From Oscillospiraceae bacterium (GTDB taxonomy: Bacteria; Bacillota; Clostridia; Oscillospirales; Oscillospiraceae): DNA of 34,141 nt. Location of the stretch: the NCBI GenBank assembly GCA_910575815.1, contig CAJTFN010000029.1, positions 1 through 34,141 of the forward strand, written 5' to 3'. Positions 7,097 to 15,296 of the stretch are shown here, one piece after another. The notes beneath the pieces were generated by a model, which saw only the letters and a program-made list of their open reading frames with translations, searched no databases and had not been told where the DNA came from. Both the position numbers and the translations under genes were made by a program. Numbering within the stretch: the first letter of the stretch is position 1; every line of letters begins with the position of its first letter.

Positions 7097-7708
7097 TTAG
7101 TTTAATTTGTCTCGATTCAAGGATAATTTCAACAGCAGCATTTTGAACTCCGGTGTCAGCCATGAGGCAAATTCACCAGCGATTATTGGATGGGCAAAGG
7201 TCCCTCCAGATTTGCCTTGTTTAGAAAACATGCCAATCGCTTTTGTTCTGTCAATCCACAGCTTTGGCGTCAGTGTAAATGAAGCCGTTTTTTTCTCTAG
7301 TAGTTCCATATAACCAGCCTCACTGTAGTCAGGATTATTTTCCTTCTCCCATAAGTTCAAAAAAGCCAGTGTGCTGCCACTTCGCAGCCAACTCTGAATC
7401 ACATATCCTGGTGAATCCTCGCTATGGGCCTGGGCGATCTTGGTAAGGGAAACATAACTTTCATCTTGCTCTTTGCTCCGTGGAGCAGATGCTTTCCTGC
7501 GTGCGGCACGCTCCATTACTTCACTTTTGCTTCTACCATAGCCGGCAAGAGTGGAAAGTGAATATCCAGTAAAACCATGCTTCTCAGCAATTCGCAGTAT
7601 AATTCTATCCCGTTCTTCGCAGGAGATAACATCCTCCGCTACAAGAGCCTCGAACAGATTACCCATTCCAACTAAGTCTACCAGATGGAGTTTTCTTTCC
7701 TCTGCCAC
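7097..7708 (-). CDS. KilA-N domain protein
   Basis: Protein of about 203 residues. The second half matches KilA-N, a DNA-binding domain of phage and plasmid regulators: WLRSGSTLAFLNLWEKENNP, then PKLWIDRTKAIGMFSKQGKSGGTFAHPIIAGEFASWLTPEF. The N-terminal 90 residues hold a helical region (EERDRIILRIAEKHGF) without a recognised fold. The GTG at 7706-7708 is preferred because AGAGGTG lies just in front; another GTG three codons upstream is possible. It is the most upstream clear gene of the leftward group 7708-5740. KilA-N proteins are typical of mobile elements. Confidence 0.8.
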   Translation of the reverse strand: MAEERKLHLVDLVGMGNLFEALVAEDVISCEERDRIILRIAEKHGFTGYSLSTLAGYGRSKSEVMERAARRKASAPRSKEQDESYVSLTKIAQAHSEDSPGYVIQSWLRSGSTLAFLNLWEKENNPDYSEAGYMELLEKKTASFTLTPKLWIDRTKAIGMFSKQGKSGGTFAHPIIAGEFASWLTPEFKMLLLKLSLNRDKLN

Positions 7709-7769
7709 ACATCTCACCTCTTGGAGCTATTGTAACATAACTTGTAGAAATAGGAAAGAAAATTTACAT

Positions 7770-8117
7770 CTAAACCATGACGGATGAAACGTAACGTGTT
7801 TCTTTTCTTGGTGCGCCTTCCTTATCGTAGTTAACGTTGCAGCGAGCGGACTTCTCGAACTGTGCGTCCAGGAACTTTTCTAATCCAATGATAGCAATGT
7901 ATTTGTCATTGGACAACAAATGATCTACCGCCGCACAAGTCCATTTTGCTTTTCCAGTTGGAGAGGGTACTTGTTTTGCTTGGAGCATATCCACTACCTT
8001 TCCCAAACTTGCTCCTGCCATGTAGTAATCAAAAATCATGCGAACGATATCCGCCTCACTTCTGTTGATCTCGAGCATTCCGCCGCTGACTAAAGTGAAA
8101 CCATATGGTATTCTCAT
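7770..8117 (-). CDS. Stand-alone recombinase-domain protein, 115 aa
   Basis: Matches the middle 'recombinase' domain of large serine recombinases (MRIPYGFTLVSGG, then EADIVRMIFDYYMAGASLGKVVDMLQAKQVPSPTGKAKWTCAAVDHLLSNDKYI) without the catalytic N-terminal domain. It has its own CAGGAGG eight bases before the ATG, so it seems to be a free-standing small gene and not just debris. It could bind recombination sites without catalysis. Alternatively it is a fragment captured behind an RBS. Confidence 0.65.
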   Translation of the reverse strand: MRIPYGFTLVSGGMLEINRSEADIVRMIFDYYMAGASLGKVVDMLQAKQVPSPTGKAKWTCAAVDHLLSNDKYIAIIGLEKFLDAQFEKSARCNVNYDKEGAPRKETRYVSSVMV

Positions 8118-8144
8118 GTTTAAGTCCTCCTGAAAATAAAAAAT

Positions 8145-8182
8145 CCCATGTTGTTACCTCTCTAAGAGAGAGTAAACATAGG
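8145..8182. other. Hairpin in leader of the 115-aa gene
   Basis: CCTCTC pairs with AGAGAG, and outside it CCCATGTT partly pairs with AACATAGG. It lies between the terminator at 8265 and the start at 8117, in the transcribed leader if transcription comes from the right. No T-run. Confidence 0.4.
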
Positions 8183-8264
8183 AATAAAGGATAATTTATT
8201 TGAGATGAGTTGTCGATTTCTACAGAGTACAAATAGCTAATTTGTGGACTTTGCTTAGAAAACA

Positions 8265-8303
8265 ACAAAAGCCGAGTATGACGATGTTATACTCGGCTTT
8301 TGT
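8265..8303. terminator. Strong bidirectional terminator
   Basis: A perfect 15-bp stem (ACAAAAGCCGAGTAT with its complement) around a 9-base loop. The A/T tails inside the stem allow it to work in both directions. It sits directly beside the orphan tRNA 3' end, as expected for the terminator of that tRNA. Confidence 0.85.
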
Positions 8304-8310
8304 CTAATTT

Positions 8311-8354
8311 GGTTGCGGAGACAGGACTTGAACCTGCGACCTCCGGGTTATGAG
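8311..8354 (-). pseudogene. tRNA-Met(CAT) 3' fragment; probable attachment site
   Basis: Read leftward, the sequence has an anticodon loop CTCATAA (CAT), the variable region GGAGGTC, a T-arm GCAGGTTCAAGTCCTGT and an acceptor end CTCCGCAACC. No 5' half (D-arm and 5' acceptor strand) exists upstream; unrelated sequence follows at 8355. A tRNA that begins at the anticodon loop is the usual remnant of tyrosine-integrase integration, where the element supplies the replacement 3' end elsewhere. The chromosomal side would be left and the element side right. Confidence 0.75.
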
Positions 8355-8631
8355 GCCGATGAGAAGTGTTTCAAGAGATACCTCCCGTCTCACCAGTCGC
8401 AGTATTTTCACCGTTTTGAGATTTGAAGCAACTTTTGAGACGAAATGAGCACCAGTCTCACAGGATAAGCATCGGATAAGCATCAGCGATCCAGAAATTT
8501 CCCCGGATTTTCTTCGGGTTAGATGAAACGGGCAGTCAAGGGAGCGGGTCCCTGACGGCCCAATTTTTGTACTCATTTTCTAGGAACGGGCAGCCAAAAA
8601 AGAGTGGACGCACCGGCATGGCTGTGGTAGA

Positions 8632-9620
8632 ATGAAGCAAAGAAGGTGTGGAACAGTGGACGAGAAAACCACGATTGCCCAGGGACTGCATACCACGGAT
8701 GACAGCGCGGGCTACGATGCGGCCTGCAAGCGGGTCCTTTCCGAAAAAGCAATTCTGGCGCGGATCATGAAAGCCTGTTTGACAGAGTACCGGGACTGTT
8801 CGGTGCGGGACATCGAGGAGAAGTACATTGAGGGCCAGCCCAGGTATCCAGCGTTCCTGTGCTGCCGGACGAGGAAGGAAGCGTCATCAGCGGCCTGGAT
8901 ACGGAGGATAAGTCTGTTCACGAGGGAACGGTTACCTATGACATTCGTTTCCACGCCATCGCTCCTGACTCCGGGGAGCCGATTGGCCTGATTGTGAACG
9001 TGGAGGCCCAAAACGACTTTTATCCTGGGTATCCCCTGACGAAGCGGGGCATATACTATTGCTGCCGCATGATTTCAAGCCAGTATGGCCGGGAGTTCGT
9101 TGGCTCCCATTATGAGAAACTCAAAAAAGTCTATTCCATCTGGATCTGCATGAACCCACCTAAGAACCGGGAGAATACCATCACCCGGTACCGCCTGACT
9201 GAGGAACACCTTGTAGGCGAGGCTGTGGAGCCGGTCCAGCATTACGATCTGCTGTCCATTGTCATGCTGTATCTGGGCGGGCCGGATGGCGAAAACTATG
9301 ACGGGGTCCTGCGGATGCTGGATGTACTGCTCTCACATGAAACCAGCGAGGCGGAAAAGCGGAGAATTCTGCAGGACGATTACGATATTCAAATGACGCG
9401 AACACTGGAAAGCGAGGTGTCGGTTATGTGTAATTTGAGCAAGGGTGTTATAGAAAAGAGCTGGAAAAAGGGCGTGGCCGAAGGCAAGGAGAAGGGCATT
9501 CTGTCATCCATCGAAAGTCTTATGGAAACGATGAACTGGACACTTGACCAGGCCATGACTGCGCTGAAAGTGCCGGAGGCTGAACGGCAGAACTACCGGA
9601 ATCTACTGGAAAAGCAGTGA
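8632..9620 (+). pseudogene. Rpn-family PD-(D/E)XK nuclease, frameshifted
   Basis: The first frame (to about 8840) gives ACKRVLSEKAILARIMKACL and EKYIEGQP. The second frame continues the same protein: VLPDEEGSVISGLDTEDKS, GTVTYDIRFHA, NVEAQNDFYPGYPLTKRGIYYCCRMIS, KVYSIWICMNPP. The break is loss of one base in a CCN-CAG codon pair, leaving CCC at 8839-8841. The nuclease core (D in TYDIRF, ExQ in NVEAQN) is in the second frame. Rpn proteins promote recA-independent recombination and have been linked to phage defence. Start codon could also be GTG near 8656. A hairpin terminator follows at 9628. Confidence 0.85.
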
Positions 9621-9627
9621 TACATCA

Positions 9628-9660
9628 AACGCTGGGAATCAATCATGGTTCCCAGCGTTT
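9628..9660 (+). terminator. Terminator after the Rpn pseudogene
   Basis: AACGCTGGGAA pairs with TTCCCAGCGTT around an 11-base loop, eight bases after the stop codon. Only a short T-run follows. Confidence 0.75.
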
Positions 9661-9816
9661 CGCTGTAATGATCGAAGAAACTGAAAATGTAATAGAATGG
9701 AATTGTCAGAAAGTCAGATAAAAAAGGTTGGAGCCAAAAATGTGTGAAGTCTGGGATTATCCCCCCAATTTTTTGCAATTTTTCAAATATATCTAGAAAA
9801 ATTGACAGCAGGGTGC

Positions 9817-9822
9817 TATAAT
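9817..9822 (+). promoter_or_regulatory. Likely -10 of the membrane-protein gene
   Basis: TATAAT at 9817-9822. At 17-base spacing the -35 would be TAGAAA (9794-9799), four of six consensus bases. The obvious TTGACA at 9802 is only 9 bases away and cannot pair with it. The start of transcription would fall in the palindrome at 9833. Confidence 0.5.
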
Positions 9823-9831
9823 GTAGTTGCA

Positions 9832-9849
9832 GGATAATCTGCAATTATC
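9832..9849. promoter_or_regulatory. Shared palindromic operator, copy 1
   Basis: GGATAATCTGCAATTATC: GATAAT and ATTATC in perfect inverted repeat around CTGCA. It lies 10 bases after the -10, where a bound repressor would block initiation. The identical 18 bases lie upstream of the isoprenoid synthase gene at 12052-12069, in the same orientation relative to that gene. Confidence 0.75.
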
Positions 9850-9907
9850 TATAAACTTTACTTTGCACATTCTGGTTGATCTCCGAAAAATTGGAGGGAC
9901 AGGCTTT

Positions 9908-10972
9908 ATGCGCGCCTTGCTTTTGAAATTACTGGGAATACGCTGCTCCTTACAGGAAATAATCTCCACATGCAGCATGGCGGATATACTGGCGATCTAT
10001 GGGTTTTCTTTTGTTGTCGGTCAGTTGATTTTGCACCAGGAGCCTTTTAGATTGGGAATCGTTCACCAAGTCGTCCTCACCTTTATTTCCATTCTTGTGA
10101 TATATATGCTGAGATACTGCTATATGATGGGAAACAAGCTGTCTGAAGCCTCGGCGGGATTGAAAGGGTTCGGGAAAAACGATGTCACATCACGCACCAT
10201 GTACTCCTTTATCCAGCAGATGAGACGATGCCAGCAATCCGTCTGGTGTTTTGTAGTTCCGGTGTTTCCAGCCGTGCGGTTTGTCCAAAAGACGCTTTAC
10301 CTGGAGTATGTTCCAAACTCGGATACCGGATACTACGCGGCGCTTTTCGGGGCGTCTACATTTTACTTGGCCCTTATCGCCTATATCCATCTCGCAATTT
10401 CCATCTTCTTTTTCTGGAAAATCTCCCGAAACACCGGCGGCTGCATTCCGTTGCGCTTTCCAAACGATCTGTTTACGCCGCCCGAATGGCTTACGCTGTG
10501 GGCGAGCTACTTCCAGCGCTCGGAAAAGGCGTTCTTTGTATCCGGGGCACTGTTCACCTTTGAGTATCTCCTCTTGATGCCAGAGGGAATCATAACGTAT
10601 GAGTCTGGGCCAGTGATCCACTCGAAAGACCCCTTTGCATTTCTTACCTCTTGGCTGACCATTGTCGCATTGATTATTATCGCGTTTCCAATCATCGCGA
10701 TTTTGATCCGGCACCTCTTTCAAGCCATATTGAACAATATGCGCGCTGGACTTCAGGGGGAATTTCAAACACTGTGGAACACCACAGGTGAACGAGCGCA
10801 ACTCACCGAGTTGTGGGCGTATGCGCAACTCTCGTCAAGCTCTTTAAAGCTCGGCTCATATATCTTCCCCCAAAAGACCTATGTACCCCTGATCAGTACT
10901 CTCATTTCCCTGGCCTTGAACTTGATGAAGCTCTACGAAAGTCTAATTGTCCCGACCATGTCCGGGGTATAA
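9908..10972 (+). CDS. Multi-pass membrane protein of unknown function, 354 aa
   Basis: Starts at the ATG eight bases after GGAGGG; a longer in-frame start at 9827 would run through the operator and is unlikely. I count six to seven membrane spans: about 25-43, 50-72, 112-130, 143-170, 208-225, 246-270 and perhaps 329-347. A polar cytoplasmic stretch (74-110) and a tail (275-320) separate them. I recognise no family. It converges on the isoprenoid synthase gene, with a 30-bp overlap of the 3' ends, and both promoters carry the same palindrome, so the two are probably expressed together. It may handle or sense the product of that enzyme; that is inference. Confidence 0.75.
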   Translation: MRALLLKLLGIRCSLQEIISTCSMADILAIYGFSFVVGQLILHQEPFRLGIVHQVVLTFISILVIYMLRYCYMMGNKLSEASAGLKGFGKNDVTSRTMYSFIQQMRRCQQSVWCFVVPVFPAVRFVQKTLYLEYVPNSDTGYYAALFGASTFYLALIAYIHLAISIFFFWKISRNTGGCIPLRFPNDLFTPPEWLTLWASYFQRSEKAFFVSGALFTFEYLLLMPEGIITYESGPVIHSKDPFAFLTSWLTIVALIIIAFPIIAILIRHLFQAILNNMRAGLQGEFQTLWNTTGERAQLTELWAYAQLSSSSLKLGSYIFPQKTYVPLISTLISLALNLMKLYESLIVPTMSGV

Positions 10973-11995
10973 AATGGTCCTGTACCGATTTTGAAGCTCC
11001 TCTGCAAAAGTGGAAAAACATTCCGCCCATTCTGCCCGCCCCGACTGTCCAATGCGGCACAGGATGTTCTGAATGGAGCGGTAAATCTCCTCAATCTCCC
11101 CAGCGACCTTCTCCCGCACCATGTATCTTTCAAACAATATCCGCACCTCGTCAAAGCCGTTTTGATTTTGTATGGCGTCCATCAGGATGCTCCGCTCCCT
11201 TTTCGAGCACATCTCGTACAGACGTGGTAGTACAATACTCTTCCTCGCGCGGATAAAATCGGCGTTGACGGAGCCCTTGTATTCCGCAATATAGTCTGGA
11301 TTGCAAAAGGGCTCCATGTCATTCATGACCTGGAACAGATACCCGCATTTTGTCCCGATCTCGCACAGCATATCGCCGAGGGCCTCGTTGGGCTCATCCG
11401 CCAGCAGAAACCCCATATACAGGCTGTTTTGAATCAGCTGGGCCGTTTCGCAGTTAATAATCGTCTGAACAAACGACAAGTCGGTCTGCTGCTGAGCGGT
11501 GGCGGATATCTCCGCAATTGCACCTTTGCACATTGCGTGAATTGTGTCGCAGAGCGTATTTACCATGCGGGTGTATGTCCAGCGCGGTTCACCGGAGAAC
11601 AGATCCCCCAACTGGGAGATGCCCTTGGCCAACATACACACGGCGAAAAAGACCGTGGGGTACTCTCCAAACTCCCTGTGCATGCAGTCCTGGCCGCGAC
11701 GCTTGGTGTCTCCGTCGATGATGTCGTCGATGATGACCGACGCCTTGTGTACCGCCTCAACGCTGACCGCTAGGTGGGAGATCTTTGAGTAGTCGCTATG
11801 TTCCGCCAAATTTTTGTTGATCATGAATCCCCAGCACGCCAGTTGCGGACGGATGTGGTTACCGATATGCAGCTGCTGCGCTCCGGAGAGGTTTGGCTCG
11901 CAGGCAAGCAGGAACACATCCCAATCCCGATTGAATTCCGAAAGAAATTGAGATCTCATTTTCTGAATCTCTATCAGTCTAACGGCCTTTTCCAT
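10943..11995 (-). CDS. Class I isoprenoid (polyprenyl) synthase, ComQ-like candidate
   Basis: Protein of 350 residues with the isoprenyl diphosphate synthase fold signature. An IPP-site HIRP lies at 47-50, and the first metal motif DDIIDGDTKRRG at 90-101 includes the usual RRG. The second metal motif, normally DDxxD, is NDMEP at 225-229, followed by a recognisable GSVNADFIRARKSIVLP block. A degenerate second motif is seen in protein-prenylating ComQ-type enzymes and in other divergent synthases. The ATG at 11993-11995 has GGGAGG six bases upstream and is preferred over the frame start at 12082, which would cover the operator. It converges with the membrane-protein gene. Substrate unknown; a short-chain prenyl diphosphate is likely. 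Confidence 0.85.
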   Translation of the reverse strand: MEKAVRLIEIQKMRSQFLSEFNRDWDVFLLACEPNLSGAQQLHIGNHIRPQLACWGFMINKNLAEHSDYSKISHLAVSVEAVHKASVIIDDIIDGDTKRRGQDCMHREFGEYPTVFFAVCMLAKGISQLGDLFSGEPRWTYTRMVNTLCDTIHAMCKGAIAEISATAQQQTDLSFVQTIINCETAQLIQNSLYMGFLLADEPNEALGDMLCEIGTKCGYLFQVMNDMEPFCNPDYIAEYKGSVNADFIRARKSIVLPRLYEMCSKRERSILMDAIQNQNGFDEVRILFERYMVREKVAGEIEEIYRSIQNILCRIGQSGRAEWAECFSTFAEELQNRYRTILYPGHGRDN

Positions 11996-12051
11996 TACAA
12001 CCTCCCAATAGTATATGTTGGGATCCGCCAATGCAGGAAACTTTATTGAGC

Positions 12052-12069
12052 GATAATTGCAGATTATCC
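12052..12069. promoter_or_regulatory. Shared palindromic operator, copy 2
   Basis: On the minus strand this reads GGATAATCTGCAATTATC, identical to 9832-9849. It lies 57 bases before the isoprenoid synthase start codon, between the start and a terminator. No strong -10/-35 pair could be assigned next to it. Confidence 0.75.
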
Positions 12070-12080
12070 TTCGAATCAGC

Positions 12081-12108
12081 AAAGGCCACCAGATGCCTGG
12101 TGGCCTTT
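12081..12108. terminator. Bidirectional terminator after the integrase fragment
   Basis: Perfect 12-bp stem AAAGGCCACCAG with its complement around a 4-base loop, eight bases after the integrase stop codon. It insulates the isoprenoid synthase promoter from the integrase transcript. Confidence 0.8.
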
Positions 12109-12116
12109 GTCAATCG

Positions 12117-12480
12117 CTAGAGCGAGAATGTCATTTTACCTCTTGGATGTTTTTCGGCTAACAGTAGCATCTGCTGCCGAGCGGTCACATGGGTGTAGAT
12201 TTGTGTAGTAGAAATGGAGCTATGTCCCAGCAGGGATTGAATGTACCTTATATCCATCCCGGCCTCTAAGAGTGAGGTGGCAAATGTATGGCGAAACATG
12301 TGAGGTGTTACATGCTTGGATGTCCCAATTCTGTTTAGATATCTATTAATAATCCGTCTGACTGGCTGCGGAGAAAGGGGGCGTCCCCGCCGGTTGAATA
12401 GAATTGCCCCCTGCTCCTGAATCTCCTTAGAAAATGCATCACAAAAGGCAATTTTAGATAACCTCGCATAAAGAAGTACA
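12117..12480 (-). pseudogene. Tyrosine recombinase/integrase, C-terminal fragment
   Basis: About 120 residues of the catalytic C-terminus: a start-like [15 protein letters not shown], then [57 protein letters not shown]. The HxxR (HMFRHTF), LLGH and Tyr nucleophile (IYTHV) boxes are present. The N-terminal half and the first catalytic Arg are missing. The frame breaks at about 12480, exactly where a large serine recombinase gene ends. The gene was probably interrupted by arrival of that serine-recombinase element. It may be the integrase of the element at the tRNA-Met site. Confidence 0.85.
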
Positions 12481-12484
12481 GATT

Positions 12485-14109
12485 TCAGAGTTCCACATAC
12501 CCGACAAAGTTGTAATAAATTTTGATGTCCCGGTGGGTCTCCCCAGCGATTTCATACTTCTCGCCCACCTCGATACGCTTCACCAGCCGCAAAAGCGTAG
12601 GGCGGTCGAGTTCCTCAAGCTGGGCATAATCCCTGATGATGGTCAGCCATTCATCGGTGGCCTGCTCGTCCTCCTGGGTGGCCTCCAGCTGGGCGGTGAG
12701 CTGCGTCCGCTGTTCCAGCTTGCCCCGGCGTTCGTCCTCATAGCGGTTCATCAGCTGGACGCACAGCGCCTCCGGCATGACGCCCTTCACCTTGTCCTCA
12801 TAAGCCGACACCACCAGTTTTTCCAACTCGGCCAGCCGCTTGTCCACCGCTTCCAGCGTTGCCCGGAGCGCCTTTGTCTGCTCCAGACTGGCGGCATTCT
12901 TCTGAGTGAGGATTTTCTCCTTGAGGGCGGCGGGGCTGTTCTGCGCCAGCATCGCCTTGGCGTGGATGTCCAGCAAGAGCAACTTCGTCAGCACCTTGCA
13001 GTTGATGTAGTGCGAAGTACAGGCCGCCTTGCCGCCGCTCATATAGCGGTTGCAGGCGTAGGCTTGAAACCCGCCAAAGTGTCCATCGGCGTGGCGTTTC
13101 CGGCTTCGATAGTCTTTCAAAATCCGCATAGACGAACCGCAGTCCGCACAGTAGAGAACGCCGGCAAATAAAGATATTTCCCCATCGCTGCCGGAGCGCC
13201 CCTTTGACGGATGATTGTCCAGCCTTTGAACTGCATCCCAGACCTCCTGAGAGACAAGCGGCTCATGGGTATGTCTACCTTGATCCAATCCTCTTTCGGC
13301 TTGCTGACCTGCTTGTGGACCTTGTAGGAGACTGTGCCGGTCTTGTTCTGCACCATGTGGCCGAGGTAGACCTCATTCCGCAGAATGGTCTTGACCGTTA
13401 CATCGTTCCAGTAGGGCGTCTCGCCCCGCAGGTTCGGCCTGCCCTCGGCCATGTAATAGAAGCCACGGGGCGAGGGTACGCCCTCCTCGTTCAGCGTCCG
13501 GGCGATTTTCCGAAAGCTGTCCCCCTGCAAGCGCATATCAAAAATGCGCAGAACAACAGGGGCGGTCACCGGGTCGATTTCAAGAATGTGTTTGTCCTCC
13601 GGGGATTTTCTGTAGCCGATGGGAGCGTAGCAGCCGACATACTTTCCCGTCCGAAACGTGGACTGTTTCACCGCCCGGATTTTGCTGCTGGTGTCGCGTG
13701 CGTAGAGATCGTTCATGACGTTCTTCAAAATGACCAGCATCTCATTGTTCTTGTGGATGGTGTCCACGCCGTCATTCAGGGCGATGAACCGGCAGCCCAT
13801 CGAAGGGAACACGATGTCCGTATACCGGCCAGCCTCAATGTAGTCTCTGCCGAGACGACTGAGGTCTTTGCACAATATCAGATTGATTTTCCCCGCCCTG
13901 GCATCGGCAATCATCTGGTTGAACATAGGCCGGTCAAAGGTTGTCCCAGAGACCCCGTCATCACAGTAGGAGGAGTAGAGGTTCCAGCCCTGTTCCTGCA
14001 CATACCGGCTGAGCATGATTTTTTGATTTTCGATGGACACGGACTCCCCGGTTCTTTCGTCATCACGACTGAGCCTGCAATAAATTCCAACATTGTATTT
14101 TTCCTGCAT
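12485..14109 (-). pseudogene. Large serine recombinase (Tn4451/TnpX type), frameshifted
   Basis: Together the two frames would encode about 540 residues, the normal size. The N-terminal part (14109 to about 13268) has the catalytic serine in GIYCRLSRDDE, DGVSGTTFDRP and KDLSRLGRDYIEAGRYTD. The C-terminal part (about 13268 to 12485) has the zinc ribbon YCADCGSSMR and a coiled coil. The frame changes at a CCC run (13267-13269), where the downstream THEPLVSQEVWDAV continues the family sequence. Loss of one C would explain it. GGGAGG lies upstream of the ATG. Such enzymes excise and integrate conjugative or mobilisable transposons; this one is inactive unless the frameshift is a sequencing error. 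Confidence 0.9.
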
Positions 14110-14218
14110 CTTGTTTTTTTACCTCCCTGGACGCAGGAACATAGCATCTGTTACCTGCTCCCATTATAGCCGCTTTAGCACTGTAAAGCAATAGCTTTCT
14201 GCCGGACATCAGAAGTTT

Positions 14219-14434
14219 TTACGCCGTCCGTCGCCCGTTCCGCTCCAGTTCTAACCTGTCGATGACCTTGCCCATTTCCGTTTTTTCCGCAAAGCTGCTG
14301 GACAGGTGATAGGTCACTCTGTCCATTTCCACATCAAGCCCCAGGTTCAAAAACACACCCCGGCACCCGCCGTATTCAAAGCCGGGGAGTTCTCCCGCCA
14401 CTGTGATTTCTACTGGCCGACTTCCCGTTTTCAT
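14219..14434 (-). CDS. Small hypothetical protein, 71 aa
   Basis: Starts MKTGSRPVEITVAGE and looks like a small soluble protein (LNLGLDVEMDRVTYHL, then ELERNGRR). Its ATG overlaps the TGA of the upstream gene (ATGA), so the two are translationally coupled. It sits between that gene and the large serine recombinase. Small genes of this kind accompany Tn4451-type recombinases, but I cannot name the family. Confidence 0.6.
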   Translation of the reverse strand: MKTGSRPVEITVAGELPGFEYGGCRGVFLNLGLDVEMDRVTYHLSSSFAEKTEMGKVIDRLELERNGRRTA

Positions 14435-14895
14435 GCGACACCTCCCATTCTCCGCAGAATGTCCACGGTGTTGCCCAGCGCACAATAAAGCGCCTCGCTG
14501 TCTGGATTTCTCATGCTGGACTTCGCCGCCATGCGGATTTCCCGCAGGGCAACCTCCACCTCCCGTGTGGTATATCCGGCTTGAACAGCGGCGATGGCGA
14601 GGTTGGCAAGATAGACGCAATCGGCACGGCCCAGCTTGTCCTGCACCGCCATTCTGCCGAGTTGCTCCAGAATGCCGTCACGGGATTTTAAGGTGACGGC
14701 TGTTCTGTCCTCCCGCCATAAAACTTCGCTGTTTTGAATTTCGGTAGCCGCTACCGATAATAGATGGACACCCTCATAGAGATACATCTTGTTCAGCGCC
14801 TGCCGCCTGCTGGGGGCGTATTCCTCGGTGATGCGGGCATCCAGCTTCGGCCTGCCCCGCTTGCGCTCGGCTTCCTCCGTCTTGATTTTCTCCAT
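14431..14895 (-). CDS. Hypothetical protein with AT-hook-like start, 154 aa
   Basis: Begins MEKIKTEEAERKRGRPKLDA; RKRGRPK is an AT-hook-like DNA-minor-groove motif. The rest is helical and contains GRADCVYLANLAIAAVQAGYT and REVEVALREIR. AGGGAGG lies eight bases before the ATG at 14895. It overlaps the 71-aa gene by 4 bp. A 21-bp stretch inside it (14741-14761) is identical to part of a palindrome upstream of the second large recombinase. Probable regulatory or accessory protein of the recombinase element; no firm family. Confidence 0.65.
   Translation of the reverse strand: MEKIKTEEAERKRGRPKLDARITEEYAPSRRQALNKMYLYEGVHLLSVAATEIQNSEVLWREDRTAVTLKSRDGILEQLGRMAVQDKLGRADCVYLANLAIAAVQAGYTTREVEVALREIRMAAKSSMRNPDSEALYCALGNTVDILRRMGGVA
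14741..14761. repeat. Palindrome, copy within the 154-aa gene
   Basis: Contains TCGGTAGCCGCTACCGA, a 17-bp palindrome with a central C, plus TAAT. All 21 bases recur at 17616-17636. Confidence 0.7.
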
Positions 14896-15220
14896 TGTCC
14901 AGCCTCCCTTCAAAAACAAAAAACGCAGATACAATAAGACCGACCCCAGCAAAAACGCTGTGGTTCGGTCTATGTATCTGCGTGAAAAATATGTACAGTA
15001 TTCAGTTTCCCATTATGGTAGCACAAACAGATGTTCCTGTCAATGCCTTTGGGAAAATTTTGTCGAGGGCTGGCGAGAGTTTGAGATTTTGCCGGAGTGC
15101 CAATTTCTCCGTTTTTCAAAAATCCTGCTGAAGGGTGGGAGAGAAAAGCGCCGGAACGGTGCGTAGCCGCAGAATTAAATTCTGCGAAAAGGGGTTTGGG
15201 GGCTGTGCCACCAACAAGCA

Positions 15221-15258
15221 AAAACAGCTTTCCGGCGGTCACGCCGGAAAGCTGTTTT
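15221..15258. terminator. Long perfect hairpin
   Basis: A 16-bp perfect stem (AAAACAGCTTTCCGGC with its complement) around GGTCAC. It can terminate transcription in both directions. Its position beside two further inverted repeats also suits a transfer-origin region. Confidence 0.65.
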
Positions 15259-15260
15259 GA

Positions 15261-15296
15261 GTATTTGTGGGAACAAATACACTGCTTGCCAAGTAG
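15261..15296. other. Two adjacent inverted repeats, candidate oriT/nick region
   Basis: GTATTTGT and ACAAATAC pair around GGGA (15261-15280); next comes CTGCTTGCCAAGTAG (15282-15296), an imperfect palindrome around TTGCCAA. Closely stacked repeats of this kind are found at origins of transfer near relaxase genes in Clostridia elements. No relaxase gene is in the window, so the assignment is a guess. Confidence 0.35.

Noticed and set aside
8304..8576. 90-codon minus-strand frame ending in RRSQVQVLSPQPN
   Set aside because: The end is the usual chance translation of a tRNA 3' end; the rest has no RBS or family features.
9802..9822. TTGACA followed by TATAAT as a promoter pair
   Set aside because: The spacing is only 9 bases, too short for sigma-70 type recognition; only the -10 was kept.
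13204..14169. 321-codon frame opposite the large serine recombinase
   Set aside because: Shadow of the recombinase gene; the minus strand carries all family motifs.
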